From the NCBI GenBank assembly GCA_019828545.1, contig JACVRA010000101.1, positions 240,658 to 304,657 on the forward strand: 64,000 nt of DNA, in the 5' to 3' direction. The translations under genes were made by a program, and so were the position numbers. Source of the stretch: Paracamarosporium sp. OC-R06-R3. Taxonomy: Eukaryota > Ascomycota > Dothideomycetes > Pleosporales > Didymosphaeriaceae. Below the pieces are notes generated by a model. That model saw nothing but the letters and a program-made list of their open reading frames with translations, was not told the origin of the DNA and did no database searches. Below, in pieces: positions 53,841 to 64,000 of the stretch. Each line of letters starts with the position of its first letter. Within the stretch, counting starts at the first letter, position 1.

Positions 53841-55021
53841 ACCACCAAAAAACTTCCCTATCCAATCTCAACACCTTCATCCTGCGGCTGGCCTTGCATC
53901 GCTGGCCCGTGATACAGAGCATGGCGGAAATAAACATGCAAACACCTCACGCTCCTATCATCTCATCCAGCGCTGCACATGGTGTGCTGTCCAGCATCTT
54001 CGGCTATGCGGATGGTAGGGAACGTGCGAACCATTTGTGTGACCGTGCGAACGGACTTGAGTATGCAGCGTCGACAGTACTATTTGGGACCTCACCGATT
54101 AGGCTGGCTATCCAAACAGGCTGGTGGTTTCCTGGGGGCCACTGAAATCTTCTCGCCTCTCTTGGAGCTTCCAAGATGGCCCTCGCGTGGTGCGAGACCT
54201 AAGGCTGGGGAAGCGGCTTGTAGTCAAGCTTCCAAATGCTCGTCAATGCTCGTCAAAGAAGCCTCTAGGACCGTGCCTCGGGGATCCCGTAGTCGAGAGA
54301 GCCCACTTCTAGATCGATCGTGGATATCAAACTTAGCATCAGGATGCGACGGCTAGGGCTCATGATGGAAGCCACTTGGACCAGGTCGTACCGTACCTGC
54401 AGGGCTAAGCTTTTTTCTTAAGCGGCAGGATCGCGTTTCAGGTGGACTTGCCACACTGCACTGTGGTTTGGAAATGTCCGGAGTCGAGGTATGGTGGGGT
54501 TGGGGCTGAGTCGCGCCATGGCGGCCATGGCTTGCTGCAGGTACACATTAGCAAGCTAGTATCTGCAAAGCGCTCGACTTCATCTCCGTCGTACATCTCG
54601 AGTTGAGAATCGTGGAGTGATGACAGGGGGGATCACGAGAAACCAGCATAGCCTCTGTGCGTCGTGCGATTATTCATAGACTACATGTTTTGCTTCGGTA
54701 ATGAGATCTGTAACATGTCGATCGCAGACGGATACGCTAATAGCATACTCCCAATTAGTCTCATGATCTGTGGAGTGTCGATCTTCGGCATAGTGGTGTG
54801 TATCTTTTTTGGGGTGGGTGCCATGGTAGAGCTGAGGTGCGCTTTCGCGAGCATCGCCACCACTGCTCGGGCTCGGAATATCCAGGTGCCCGTTAGCGCC
54901 AGCACCAATTTCCTATTGTCGCTGGTTCGTCGCGTGCGCTCACGGCATCATCACAAATAACACACCGCGGCCAGACTGAGCAATACTTCATACGTATAAT
55001 CCCGACTGTGGAGCGGAAGTC

Positions 55022-55873
55022 ATGGGTGTGAGCGAAGAGTACATCTTTGATTTGTCGCTGTATCTTGCGCAACGCGAGGTGCCGTCGGGTGCAACTCTAC
55101 CAGACCTGCTCATCCTGAACCAACCAATCAGCGATTTTGCAGTGTTTACAAAACTCTGGACCCGGTCAAGGTACCGAGTGTGTGCAGACGGGGGTGCGAA
55201 CCGCCTCTACGATATGTTCAGCGGCGAGCTCGAGGCTCGTAGAGCGGATTATGTGGGTGGCTTCTCGTTTCGAAACCGCATGAATGCTGACAACAACCAG
55301 ATACCGGATTCGATTCATGGGGATCTCGACTCTTTGCGCGATGATGTGCGCTCCTACTATGTCGGTCGCGGGGTTGAAGTGTCTCAGGATACATCTCAAT
55401 ATTGCACAGATTTTAGCAAAGCTATGCAGAAAATCTTAGCGATCCGCTCGACCGCTTCCTCGCGCGAGATTTTCGTGCTTGGGACTTTGGCCGGAAGAGT
55501 TGATCAAGGCCTTGGGTTGTTGCACGAGATGACCCGTGAGGAGAACAAGGATCCCCACTTGCGGTTATGGTTGTATTCTGAAACAAATGTATCCTTCATT
55601 TTGAGAAACTCCCACAACATCATCAAGAATGCGCTGTCAAGTCGATACTTTACTGAAAATGTGGGCATTCTACCCGTCTACGGTCCTGCAACTATCAGTA
55701 CGTCTGGTCTAGAGTGGGACGTTAAAACTTGGAAGACGCAAATGGGACACCAAGTCAGCACCAGCAATCATGTGAAAGCAGACGAGATACACATTTACAC
55801 GGACACGTCTGTTCTGTTTACCATCGAACGAGCCAGTGTGGGTACGGATAGTACTGCAACACCCGCGCAATAA
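55022..55873 (+). CDS. THI80: Thiamine pyrophosphokinase
   Basis: Two exons (55022-55252 and 55301-55873) encode 267 aa. The enzyme transfers pyrophosphate from ATP to thiamine, giving thiamine diphosphate and AMP in the cytosol. Motifs in order are CADGGANRL, IHGDLDSLRDDV (metal-binding Asp residues), TDFSKAMQKI, LGTLAGRVDQGLGLLHEM, and a C-terminal beta domain. The whole 55022-55873 stretch is one open frame, but the 48 nt from 55253 (gtgggt) to 55300 (caaccag), with a ctgac branch-like site, look like an intron. Removing it turns a 16-residue insertion into the expected RRADYIPDSIHGDLDS sequence. Retention would still encode a full-length 283-aa protein. Confidence 0.9.
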   Translation: MGVSEEYIFDLSLYLAQREVPSGATLPDLLILNQPISDFAVFTKLWTRSRYRVCADGGANRLYDMFSGELEARRADYVGGFSFRNRMNADNNQIPDSIHGDLDSLRDDVRSYYVGRGVEVSQDTSQYCTDFSKAMQKILAIRSTASSREIFVLGTLAGRVDQGLGLLHEMTREENKDPHLRLWLYSETNVSFILRNSHNIIKNALSSRYFTENVGILPVYGPATISTSGLEWDVKTWKTQMGHQVSTSNHVKADEIHIYTDTSVLFTIERASVGTDSTATPAQ

Positions 55874-57024
55874 CCTCCGAGTCTAAAAATTGCTCACTTC
55901 TTTAAACAATGGAAGCACTGCGCCACGTATGTTCATGCATCTATTTTCCGATGCTCTTTGATGCTATAATAACGGCTGCTAACCAAACGACAAGGGCACC
56001 ACGTTTCGTTTCACGAGCAAGGCACACTCGAAGACGTGCCGCTTTTCACGCGCAAATCCGCGCGCATATAACGCATAACAATCGCCTAATTTAAAGTTTC
56101 GAACGGCAGGTCACAAGGCTGGCCCTTGGTAACATCGACACCCCGGCTATCAGAGTCGTGGGGTTTTCATTATGCGGATCACGCCTGTGTTACAGATATC
56201 CAGGCCGCGGAACACAGCCACCGCTTCTATGAACAACAAGCCATTTCATTTCAAAGTGACATTCTCTTGCAACGACGGCAAAGGTTCATAAAACTATATG
56301 ACGCTTCGATGTAACGTTGAAAATATTTGAATTGGCTAGATCACTTGTCGTTTAGCAACTTCATTTCCCCTCTCATGATATGCTCTCTCCACCAGCCCGT
56401 GCGCACAGGGTGATTTTGCGCTACTACTAGCTGCGTACCCACCACGTTATGACATCGACTTCTATACTTCGTGCCAACTAATTTATAGCGACGTGCCGAT
56501 GTCTAGGCTCTCTCAGATCGGTGTTTGTCGCGTCACGTGGGGATCAAGGAAAAGCGGCAATGTGTTTGACAACATGGTCAGATACTTGGAGACATGAAGC
56601 GCTAGACAACTAATGTGTGTCGTCATTGAACCTTCCATTTCCAATGTCATGTTTGTTCTGCGGTACAGCCTAAAACTCAACAAACCACAGTCTGTCATTA
56701 CACCATCAAGTCTACTATCCCGGGCCTCTGTTCTTGCTCCAGTGCTAGTTCCCTAGCGCTCCCGCTGTTGTACCATAAGGGATATGATAGCAATTGCGAT
56801 GCTCCTATTGCCGGCTGAAGTGCTCGTTGAGGGGTTAGCACCAGAGCTCTTCAAGACCCCCAGGTGAGCGTGCGCTGCTTTGCGAGGTGCCAAATCTGAA
56901 ATTCATGTAGCTGAAAAGTTTTTCAATACTTCCTATAATTTTACAGCCACGTTTTCCTGTGCGGCGACCTTACAGGCCACAGGTTCTGCATTCTGCCAGT
57001 GATTGTAGCGAGCTACAAGGACGA
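55874..57024. other. Intergenic, promoter of KRE6/SKN1-like gene
   Basis: About 1.15 kb with no supported gene. A possible leader intron (donor near 56868, acceptor at 56946) lies just upstream; its upstream frame does not match the coding phase, so it would be in the untranslated region. Confidence 0.45.
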
Positions 57025-59334
57025 ATGGATCATGACAACAGTGGGACATCCCAAGAAACGCAGACAGAGCCGCCTGAACGGTTGGCATCAGTGCATACGG
57101 TAATGCAAGAATCCGAGCCAGGTTTACCTATACAAGCTGGGCGATCGTCGTCAAGTCTACGGGCGGAGCAAGCTGTATTCCTGCTTAATGAAGAGGAGGC
57201 TCTGGCCCAGAAGCAGTGCATCAGCTCTACAGATAACCTGCAAAGAGCTTCTTATGATCAGAGTGATCGCTCCTCTTCTGACCAACGGATCACGCAATCA
57301 GAAACTCCGGAACTACATGATGCCCTCCTTTCACAGAACAAATGCAAATCGAATTATTCTGCTTCCGTTGATGTCAGCAGTTGCAATAACGAACAACTAC
57401 CGGTTAGCGAAATAGCAGGCCGATCGCATTCGAGTTTCCCATATTCGTCAGGTAGCCCTTTACGTCGAAGACCACAATCGAGAGTACATGGACAACCAAC
57501 TCTTAGACGCATGCCTGGAATCAACTTCGATCTAAAACGACTTGGCAGCACGTTGACAGTGCACGACTTGGGCGCGGATTACACACGATATTATGATCCG
57601 TTCGCAGAAAGTGAGAGAAAACAATGTTGCAGTAGAGCTTCACACACGTCTAGCCACCTCTCACTCTCTTATTTACCCGCCACCGTCACCGCTACCGGGT
57701 TGGCCGATACCCTCCTGGCACCTTGCGCCTCCACAACAAATCGAGTGGAGGATGTGGACAGCGGAGAGAACTTGTTTCTGATCGACGATCGCCTAGGTGC
57801 TCCATTTGAAGAGAAGGACGGTTTAGCATGGCCACTCTGGGGAGACCAGGAAGAAGAAGATGATGCGCTGCATCTACCTCACCCAGATGATGACAAGCTG
57901 TTCAAAATAGATTGGAAGGAACGCTTTTCCAGGCAAAATACCATACCTACAGTGGGCATCATCCTCATGCTCGTCGGCCTGTTGATCATCTTCATTGGTC
58001 TTCCCATCTTAACATACACCGGTGTGATAGATTTCGTATCAGGGTACGAGACACCTCAAGACGAGCTACTATCCTTTTATCCGCATGAAAAAGATTGGGC
58101 TTGGGTCAATGACAGAAAGTATCCGCTCTTACATAATATGCGAGCCGGCCTGGTTGACCCTGATACTCCTGAACATGCGATGCAGAAGATCGGGGAATTC
58201 GGCGATGAGTATGAACTCGTGTTCAGCGATGAATTCAACGACGCCAATCGCACTTTCTACGAAGGAGATGATCCGTACTTCTTTGCTCCAGACATTTGGT
58301 ATAGTGCGACGCAAGATCTTGAGTGGTATGACCCTGATGCGGTTACGACGTGGGACGGCGTCCTAGAATTGCGAATGGATAGGTTCAGAAATCATGGGCT
58401 TGAGTTTCGCTCCGGTATGCTGAACAGCTGGAATCATCTCTGCTTTAAAGGGGGCATCTTCGAAGTCTCGATATCGCTACCTGGTCCGGCCGGTGTCCAC
58501 GGCCTCTGGCCCGGTGTATGGACGTTGGGTAATCTGGGGCGGCCAGGCTATACGTCGACCACAGATGGGACATGGCCATACACCTACCAAGCTTGCGATG
58601 TGGGTATAACACCCAATCAATCTAGCCAAGACGGCATCTCATGGCTCCCTGGCCAAAGACTGCCATCTTGCACATGTCCAGGCGAAGACCATCCTTCACC
58701 GGGCACCGGTCGCGGCGCGCCCGAAATCGACATCGCAGAAGTGAGCGTAAGCTACGATCAAGGCAGACTGCCCGTTGCTACTCAAAGCTACCAAGTTGCG
58801 CCCTTCGACACATGGTACTACCCTGACTACGAGTTCACTGCTTTTCCCGACCATCGCTTGAGCTACACCAATACCTACACAGGCGGTCCTTTCCAACAAG
58901 CCATCTCCGCAACCACCAATCTAAATCGCGAATGGTATGATGGAAAAGCGTACCAGCGCTATTCCTTCGAGTACGTTCCTGGCGATCGAGAAGACTCGCA
59001 TATTACCTGGAAGGTAGGAGGACAAACTATGTTCACATTGGACAGCCGTGCTATCGGCCCTAATGGCAACATTCAAGCACGCCAGATCTCACAAGAGCCG
59101 ATGTCTCTCATCCTCAACCTCGGGATCAGCAACTCATGGACATGGATCAACTGGCAAGAGCTAGTTTTCCCGACGGTGCTCCGGGTGGATTATGTACGCT
59201 GGTACCAGAAGAAGGGCGAGAGACTAGTTACATGTGACCCGCCGGGATTTGAGACCACCAAGTACATCAAAGAGCATATCATTGCATATACGAATCCAAA
59301 CTTAACGGTAAGTGCTAGAGCTTTAGTGGGTTAA
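57025..59334 (+). CDS. Beta-1,6-glucan synthesis protein, Kre6/Skn1-like (GH16)
   Basis: Single exon, 769 aa from the first ATG in frame; the open frame begins upstream with GTG. Residues 1-300 are polar and Ser-rich, cytosolic. A single type II membrane anchor (VGIILMLVGLLIIFIGLPIL) is at about 311-332. The lumenal part is a Skn1/Kre6 GH16-family domain. FSDEFNDANRTFYEGDDPYF starts it, and FKGGIFEVSISLPGPAGVHG and GLWPGVWTLGNLGRPGYTST form its core. GAPEIDIAEVSV places the E-x-D-x-x-E catalytic residues at 567, 569 and 572. The family acts in the Golgi/ER and at the cell surface in beta-1,6-glucan assembly of the wall. No Skn1/Kre6 partner is nearby. Confidence 0.93.
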   Translation: MDHDNSGTSQETQTEPPERLASVHTVMQESEPGLPIQAGRSSSSLRAEQAVFLLNEEEALAQKQCISSTDNLQRASYDQSDRSSSDQRITQSETPELHDALLSQNKCKSNYSASVDVSSCNNEQLPVSEIAGRSHSSFPYSSGSPLRRRPQSRVHGQPTLRRMPGINFDLKRLGSTLTVHDLGADYTRYYDPFAESERKQCCSRASHTSSHLSLSYLPATVTATGLADTLLAPCASTTNRVEDVDSGENLFLIDDRLGAPFEEKDGLAWPLWGDQEEEDDALHLPHPDDDKLFKIDWKERFSRQNTIPTVGIILMLVGLLIIFIGLPILTYTGVIDFVSGYETPQDELLSFYPHEKDWAWVNDRKYPLLHNMRAGLVDPDTPEHAMQKIGEFGDEYELVFSDEFNDANRTFYEGDDPYFFAPDIWYSATQDLEWYDPDAVTTWDGVLELRMDRFRNHGLEFRSGMLNSWNHLCFKGGIFEVSISLPGPAGVHGLWPGVWTLGNLGRPGYTSTTDGTWPYTYQACDVGITPNQSSQDGISWLPGQRLPSCTCPGEDHPSPGTGRGAPEIDIAEVSVSYDQGRLPVATQSYQVAPFDTWYYPDYEFTAFPDHRLSYTNTYTGGPFQQAISATTNLNREWYDGKAYQRYSFEYVPGDREDSHITWKVGGQTMFTLDSRAIGPNGNIQARQISQEPMSLILNLGISNSWTWINWQELVFPTVLRVDYVRWYQKKGERLVTCDPPGFETTKYIKEHIIAYTNPNLTVSARALVG

Positions 59335-61333
59335 ATCGTAGAATGAGCGCTGATACAAGACAGAGTTGGGATCAAACAGAGTATGGTTGGCCGAAGCATA
59401 AATTGAACAGTAAGTGTTAGAGCGTCTACGATACCAAGGGACATTCTCGATTCGCTGTGATGGTTCGGACCGCAGCGTCTCCGATCGCAAACAACGTTAC
59501 GATTCCACGCCCATGTACAAAGTCGCATCTACAAACGTTTCCATGTTAGCTCTGTCCCATAACACCAGTGCTTCCTTTGTGCATAGCATAGCTTGCATTA
59601 TTTTTAGTATTTAATGTTGCTCTCTAATCCCACCTATTTGAGAGATATCTCCCGAGCGCACCTCCACTACACCTACGAGGACAATGGACCTATCGCGAAC
59701 ACCCCCAAATGCAGCCTCCAAACCCAATTTTCCAGGCCATCTTCACCCTGATCGCCCATTTCCACCCCTTTCACGTAGACATCCACACCTCTCCTACCCC
59801 AGCATCAGCACCCCTTCTCACGACGCGGTGCGACCTTCTCTCTCATCTCCGCAACACGGTCTGTCGGTCTCACCTGGGTTTCTCACCTACACGACGTCGT
59901 GCACCCATCGCATCCCTGCGTATACCAACCCGTATGCAGCCTCGCTCGTCTATTGCTATTTTCGGCGCCCAGTAGCCGAGTGGGGCGGAGCTGCGCACCC
60001 GCTGGCCTATCCGAGCATGATGTCAGCAGCGTATATGCATCCTCAGCCCCCACTTTCCCTCATCGCGGTGTTAGATTCGGTAATCATTTGAAATCCGAGC
60101 TAATTGGGCGAGGAATCGCATTACCTAGATTGGGAAGATAAAAGGAGTTCCAGGTATAGGGTCTCTGGGGTTTGTGAAGGTGAGCATGGGTGATTTCGCG
60201 ATTGCGGGATTACGGGTTTTGGATCGTGATATCGATCACGCTCTGCACGAATGAACTTAACCATTTTTGAATACGGCAGACAGCCCGTCTGTCATTGAGT
60301 GTCAGATGTTTCTCACGTATCAGGAGATGCACCTAGAAGAATGACTGTCCACGTCCGCTCTATTGATTATATTGAGAACGTCACACAAATTCCGACTACT
60401 ACATCCGCTTTTTTCTAGGCTAATTATTCCCAAAGTTCTATTTGAGGGCACTAATATGCGCCCAGGGTCTCTATCTTTAACGGCTTGATTTGCGAATGAT
60501 GCGACTGAATTACCGCCATACATGCTAAAAGTCAACCGCAGCATTGCTTGGAGATCAAAAGCTGATATTCGAATCACGTCGTTTGAGAAAGTAGTTCACT
60601 ATCACAACGGTTGTGTTTTTGTTGATCTTTTATGGCTGTGGGTAAATCCAATACGGTTCCGACATCGAGTCTTGGACATAAAAAGTATACTATAAGCAAG
60701 CACAATATTTATATAATAAATCAACCACTTCTCGTCCGCAGCCTCGTTCTAGCAGCACTCGCGCTCTTTAATCTGGGGTTCTCAGGTTACATACAGCACA
60801 TAAAATCTCAAAACCGTATTCCGGGATTTGTGTGCAGGCATCGATGACCAATAAACATCGTGTCGTCTTCATGGACGCATTTTTCAAGAACTGCCATCAT
60901 CGTCTCATATTAAGGCCTTCACTTCTATTTCCATTTTAGGTGCCGGCTTCAGAGATCTCGATCGTCCAATGAGACGCCCGAATGCAACCATCCGGTCCCG
61001 ATCCGGCAATGCAGCTCTTTATCCGGCCATATAACAGCACCCGAAATGCTCGCTTCTCCATATTCGATTTTGATTTATGTATATTAGGCCACGCAAATAT
61101 GGTACGCATACCTGTGGCTTCTGGGTTCGAGAAGAATGCAAAGACTGGTTGGCATGCCGGTTCTTGCTGGGAGACACTCGGTGGGCTAAGCGGAGGCTGA
61201 ATTCATTGATGAAAATAGAGCATACATACTGACTGCCGTCCACGCATCGTGCTTGATCGGACTTTGCACCGTCGAACACTTTCGCCTTTCTATCGCCAGC
61301 CTATTCTTCGTCTCTCGATAACCCGTATCCACG
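59335..61333. other. Long intergenic stretch
   Basis: About 2 kb. A C-rich part at 59640-60100 carries a 135-codon Pro/Ser-rich frame with a plausible leader but no domain, and it is not called. The remainder is AT-rich. The last 100 bp is the leader of the small secreted protein gene. Confidence 0.45.
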
Positions 61334-61795
61334 ATGCGCTTCGCACTCGTTTTATTCGCGAGCGTAGTCGCTGCCTCGCCCTTCCCATGGGCAGAAAACG
61401 AAGCAGTCTCGTCTGCCGCAGCGACACCTACGGCGCAAGCTACGAGGACGAACCATCATAACCAACATAAGGAGCCGACGCCGACGTTCAAGTTGGAGTG
61501 CAATTGCCAGAAACCGGTCATTCCGGCTGGACAGATGAATGCCAAGGAGGTAAGTTTGAGATACAATGGCTGTAAGGCAGAAAGATCCGCGAAGAGGGGA
61601 TGATCTCAAGAAGGCTTGAAGTTAGCGAACTGACGCCTTGGTGTAGTTGTGCGAATACAACTATTTCTTGAACGTGGCTTGCTTTCATCAAGCGCAGGGT
61701 GGCTGCGCATCGCCGACGCTCGCCGTAAGTCTTAAACATACTTTTTCCACGTGCCGACATATATACGACTGAGTCATTGACGACCGTAGTGTTAA
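61334..61795 (+). CDS. Small secreted cysteine-rich protein (effector-like)
   Basis: Three exons (61334-61549, 61647-61724, 61790-61795) encode 99 aa. MRFALVLFASVVAASPFPW is a signal peptide, cleaved after about residue 15. A Thr/Ala/His-rich linker of about 35 residues follows. The C-terminal 50 residues hold six cysteines in the order C-x-C-x15-C-x9-C-x7-C-x6-C, enough for three disulphides. The last exon has only two codons, TGT TAA, so the final cysteine is added by splicing; both flanking introns have clean GTAAGT donors and TAG acceptors. Without the last splice, translation would run into the intron and stop 17 codons later without that cysteine. No family is recognised. Size, secretion and cysteine content fit small secreted proteins used as effectors or antimicrobials. 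Confidence 0.7.
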
Positions 61796-62497
61796 AGGCA
61801 AGCAAACAGGAGGGGACAGGGCGATCCATTTCTTTCTTCAAACGAGAACTGCTGTACATGTCTTCTTCACGGTTGGCCGAAGGGAAAAGACAAAATTACT
61901 TCGATGCGAATCAATCGACATGGATCTATCCTCAATGATGCACTCACCGTATCAAATCTTTACCTTATGACTGTCAAGTTTCCACCTCCCGTACCCGAGA
62001 AGCCGGGAATGCGAACATAAACACAAACGCATAGGGGATATTGTCGTAACTTACTTACCATCACTATAAACGTTCCGGGTGAAGATGATCCGAGAAAACA
62101 CTGCATCTATGTGTACCGCATTTGTGGCTATGTCGATCTTGGTTTTCTTGGGACGTTTGTCTATATGTCATGTCTGAAACGTGCTTGCTGGATGCCAAGT
62201 GTATATTTCAAACGTCGCAGGCCACAACATCCGCGGTCCGAGAAACATCATTTGTAAACGAAATCTGAAGTCCGGACCTCCGGAAATAAGTGCTCAAACA
62301 TAATTTCAATGTAAGATAGGAAAGGTACTACACAGTAAACGATTTTGATGGAAGTGGAATCGCGCTTCGGAGAGATGGGGTTGAGTGGTGAAATGATGAT
62401 TGGGTATCAAATAGGCTGTTCTACTGCAGATTTAGTCCGTACCGCGTCTTCCTGTCGGTTATGTACAATTTCTAGAGTACGATGATGTCAAATGTGT
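61796..62497. other. Convergent intergenic gap
   Basis: About 700 bp between the 3' ends of the small secreted protein gene and the UstYa-like gene. No supported gene. Confidence 0.5.
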
Positions 62498-63448
62498 CTA
62501 CAAATTTGGCATCGCGTTATCTGAGGCCCACTGTTTGATCTTGTCGAAGTTTCTGCAGACGTGCTTCGATTCGTAGTCAGGCGATGGCTCTTGCTTGCCA
62601 GGCGTGGTGCGGTAGGTAAAGACGCTAACATCTGAAGCACACATCAACTTGGTGCGTAGAATCTCGATGCAATGATCTGAGACGAGGTTAGTTAAGTCTG
62701 CATAAGAAGACTAAATCTAGCATGCTTACCCAAATACGCTCTGACTTCTTCAGGTTTGCTGCTCTCGTCCGACTGTAGCTTTGTGTAGTGTTCCGGGTAA
62801 GTCGACATCCTCAGAAGGTTGAGGCACTGCAGCTGGTGAAAGACTTCCAGACCAACCCGATATCCAGTCTCGCCTGTTTTAGGGTCGGAAACTTTAAGGG
62901 AATCCATAGGCTTGTTGAGCTTGGAGAAATCCTCCATAGCAACCATCTGGTCCGGAACTGATGCAATATTAGTTATGCACTAGGTACAGGCTTCAATATT
63001 CACATACCGTATGCGATATCTAGCCACGCATTGTTGACCTCCTGAGATACTCCCACGTACTTGGATGAGTTGACAGGACTGGGCAACCTGAAATCGACTT
63101 CCTTGTATTCCACGACGTTCATAGCTGGCGCTGTAGTCGGTTAGTTCAAGGTGATTGACAACAAATATCAATCCACCTACAAAAGACGCCGAATTCATCC
63201 ATCAATCTCGCTGCGGAATAGGTGGATTGCGATTTTTGGGAATAAACCGCGCAAACCAGAGTTAAAGCGGACATAGTGAAGACGAAGAGGTTCGCCAACA
63301 GAAGATAGGTCATCCCTTTCCTCCTTGCGGTTTCCTTGATGTGGTCCTTGTTGAGGAACGATGTTGTCTCGCCATCTTGAGAACTGAAGTCGTCGTATTC
63401 AACTTCGTTCTGTGCTTGCTTCTCCATCCTGGTGCTGTTAGGCTGCAT
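62498..63448 (-). CDS. UstYa-like protein (DUF3328)
   Basis: Four exons on the minus strand (63448-63181, 63130-63008, 62957-62730, 62676-62498) encode 265 aa, the usual DUF3328 size. A cytosolic N-terminus with Asp/Glu residues precedes one membrane helix (MTYLLLANLFVFTMSALTLV). The lumenal part has SPAMNVVEYKEVDFRLPSPV and SSKYVGVSQEVNNAWLDIAY, hallmarks of the family, then two copper-site regions, VFHQLQCLNLLR (about 170-181) and RAYLDHCIEILR (about 204-215). Family members are oxidases that crosslink or cyclise RiPP peptides such as ustiloxin, or act in other secondary pathways. The usual HxxHC motifs read HQLQC and YLDHC here, so each lacks one His. All joints preserve frame. No RiPP precursor or tailoring cluster is visible in the window; more may lie to the right. 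Confidence 0.82.
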
Positions 63449-64000
63449 GGTGCGATTTGAAAGATTATTAGAGTATTAGGTGGAGTAGAAACGAATTTTG
63501 CTAGATTCGGCCAGCGAAATGCGAAGGAAACAAGAAGAATGCGTTCAACGCTGGAGATTGAAAATGCAGGATGAGGAAGTCAGGCAGAAAGGTCGGAGCA
63601 TAGAAAAGACCCGGAGTTGAAGACGTAAACCTCAGACGGTAACGCGGGGCACGTAACCTAGATGTGAACGCGGCATAGCTCCGACTGGTGTAGATCGCCA
63701 TTGAGCTGCGTCAAGGTGAGCCTCGTGAGGCAAGTTGACCCAGGCTAAGCTTTGCAAGGAAGGCCGACCCGTAAACAAGCATTTTCGCGTTAGTGCCACC
63801 GGAAGCGCGAACGGATGTGGTTGGTTGGTGAAGTGAACGGGTTTGAAGATGCACGCTAAACGATGTCTTGCGTCTCATCGTTCCGCACCACTGTTTGATC
63901 TTGGCAATCGTGCACACGGGGCTCTAACGTCGATTCTGACACTCGATAAGCGGCAAGACTTCTCCACAACAGCGTCTCTTCCGCCCATTTGCTACAGCGG
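63449..64000. other. Right edge, promoter of UstYa-like gene
   Basis: About 550 bp. Two short minus-strand frames have no features. No gene is supported. Confidence 0.45.

Larger units (their letters stand above)
52099..55021. other. 2.9-kb upstream region of the small Zn2Cys6 gene
   Basis: Divergent interval between the Zn2Cys6 gene and thiamine pyrophosphokinase. The left 1.2 kb is GC-rich with many overlapping random frames. It holds several symmetric elements: a hairpin (52578-52606), a 12-bp palindrome TGCTAATTAGCA (53172-53183) and a 20-bp palindrome (53821-53840). A 98-codon frame at 54664-54960 with one hydrophobic stretch is not supported as a gene. Confidence 0.5.

Noticed and set aside
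54664..54960. 98-codon frame with one hydrophobic stretch
   Set aside because: Starts with GTG, lacks a family, and lies in the shared upstream region of two genes.
56783..56946. Possible upstream coding exon of the Kre6/Skn1-like gene
   Set aside because: The donor leaves two bases over while the acceptor opens in phase 0, so the frame would break; at most a leader intron.
59684..60091. 135-codon Pro/Ser-rich frame after a pyrimidine leader
   Set aside because: The leader looks gene-like, but the translation is low-complexity without a domain; left as uncertain intergenic DNA.
1..64000. tRNA, rRNA, CRISPR arrays and intact transposons
   Set aside because: No B-box/A-box pair, spaced repeat array, transposase, reverse transcriptase or long terminal repeat was recognised by eye. 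tRNAscan-SE and a repeat library search would settle this.

Overview
This is a gene-dense piece of a filamentous ascomycete genome, most likely a Dothideomycete-type fungus. The evidence is short GT-AG introns (about 45-60 nt, often with a CTAAC-like branch site just before the acceptor), two Zn2Cys6 regulators, F-box and DUF7730-type proteins, a UstYa-like protein, Kre6/Skn1, and no bacterial operon signals. I see 23 protein-coding genes. I rebuilt the exons of the split genes by reading splice sites and checking that phase and family motifs stay continuous. No tRNA, rRNA, CRISPR array or intact transposon was recognised.

Layout. 0.6-1.9 kb: a SesB-like lipase-fold effector with a Gly/Asn-rich, amyloid-motif-like C-terminal tail, followed by an AT-rich gene-free stretch. 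3.5-11.1 kb: a possible sugar-catabolism group (sorbose-reductase-like SDR, sugar-porter MFS transporter with CreA-like motifs upstream, Gal4/Clr-2-like Zn2Cys6 regulator) and a secreted alpha/beta hydrolase. 13-24.5 kb: a small basic protein, a SANT-like/HTH protein, a second epoxide-hydrolase-type enzyme, a MATE-like multispan transporter, an F-box protein and a ThrE/Prm10-type membrane protein. 25.8-29.2 kb: housekeeping genes MED21 and an RRG7-like mitochondrial PD-(D/E)XK protein that carries AT-hooks, then an MDR oxidoreductase. 31-34.8 kb: a large secreted ImpA/M60-type metallopeptidase. 36.6-43.1 kb: a 703-residue fungal membrane protein and three proteins of F-box/DUF7730 style or unknown function.

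43.1-55 kb is unusual. A 7.9-kb GC-rich, repeat-containing, ORF-poor interval separates two convergent genes. It is followed by a small Zn2Cys6 protein whose 2.9-kb upstream region holds several perfect palindromes. 55-63.4 kb returns to ordinary genes: thiamine pyrophosphokinase, Kre6/Skn1 beta-1,6-glucan synthesis protein, a six-cysteine small secreted protein whose last cysteine sits in a two-codon exon, and a UstYa-like (DUF3328) membrane oxidase homologue with altered HxxHC motifs.

How the genes may work together. The SDR, MFS transporter and regulator look like a small catabolic unit under carbon repression. The SesB-like protein suggests a regulated-cell-death module whose partner receptor is not in this window. 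The secreted peptidase, the small cysteine-rich protein and the UstYa-like protein are accessory, niche-related functions. All functions are inferred by reading motifs; no database search was run.
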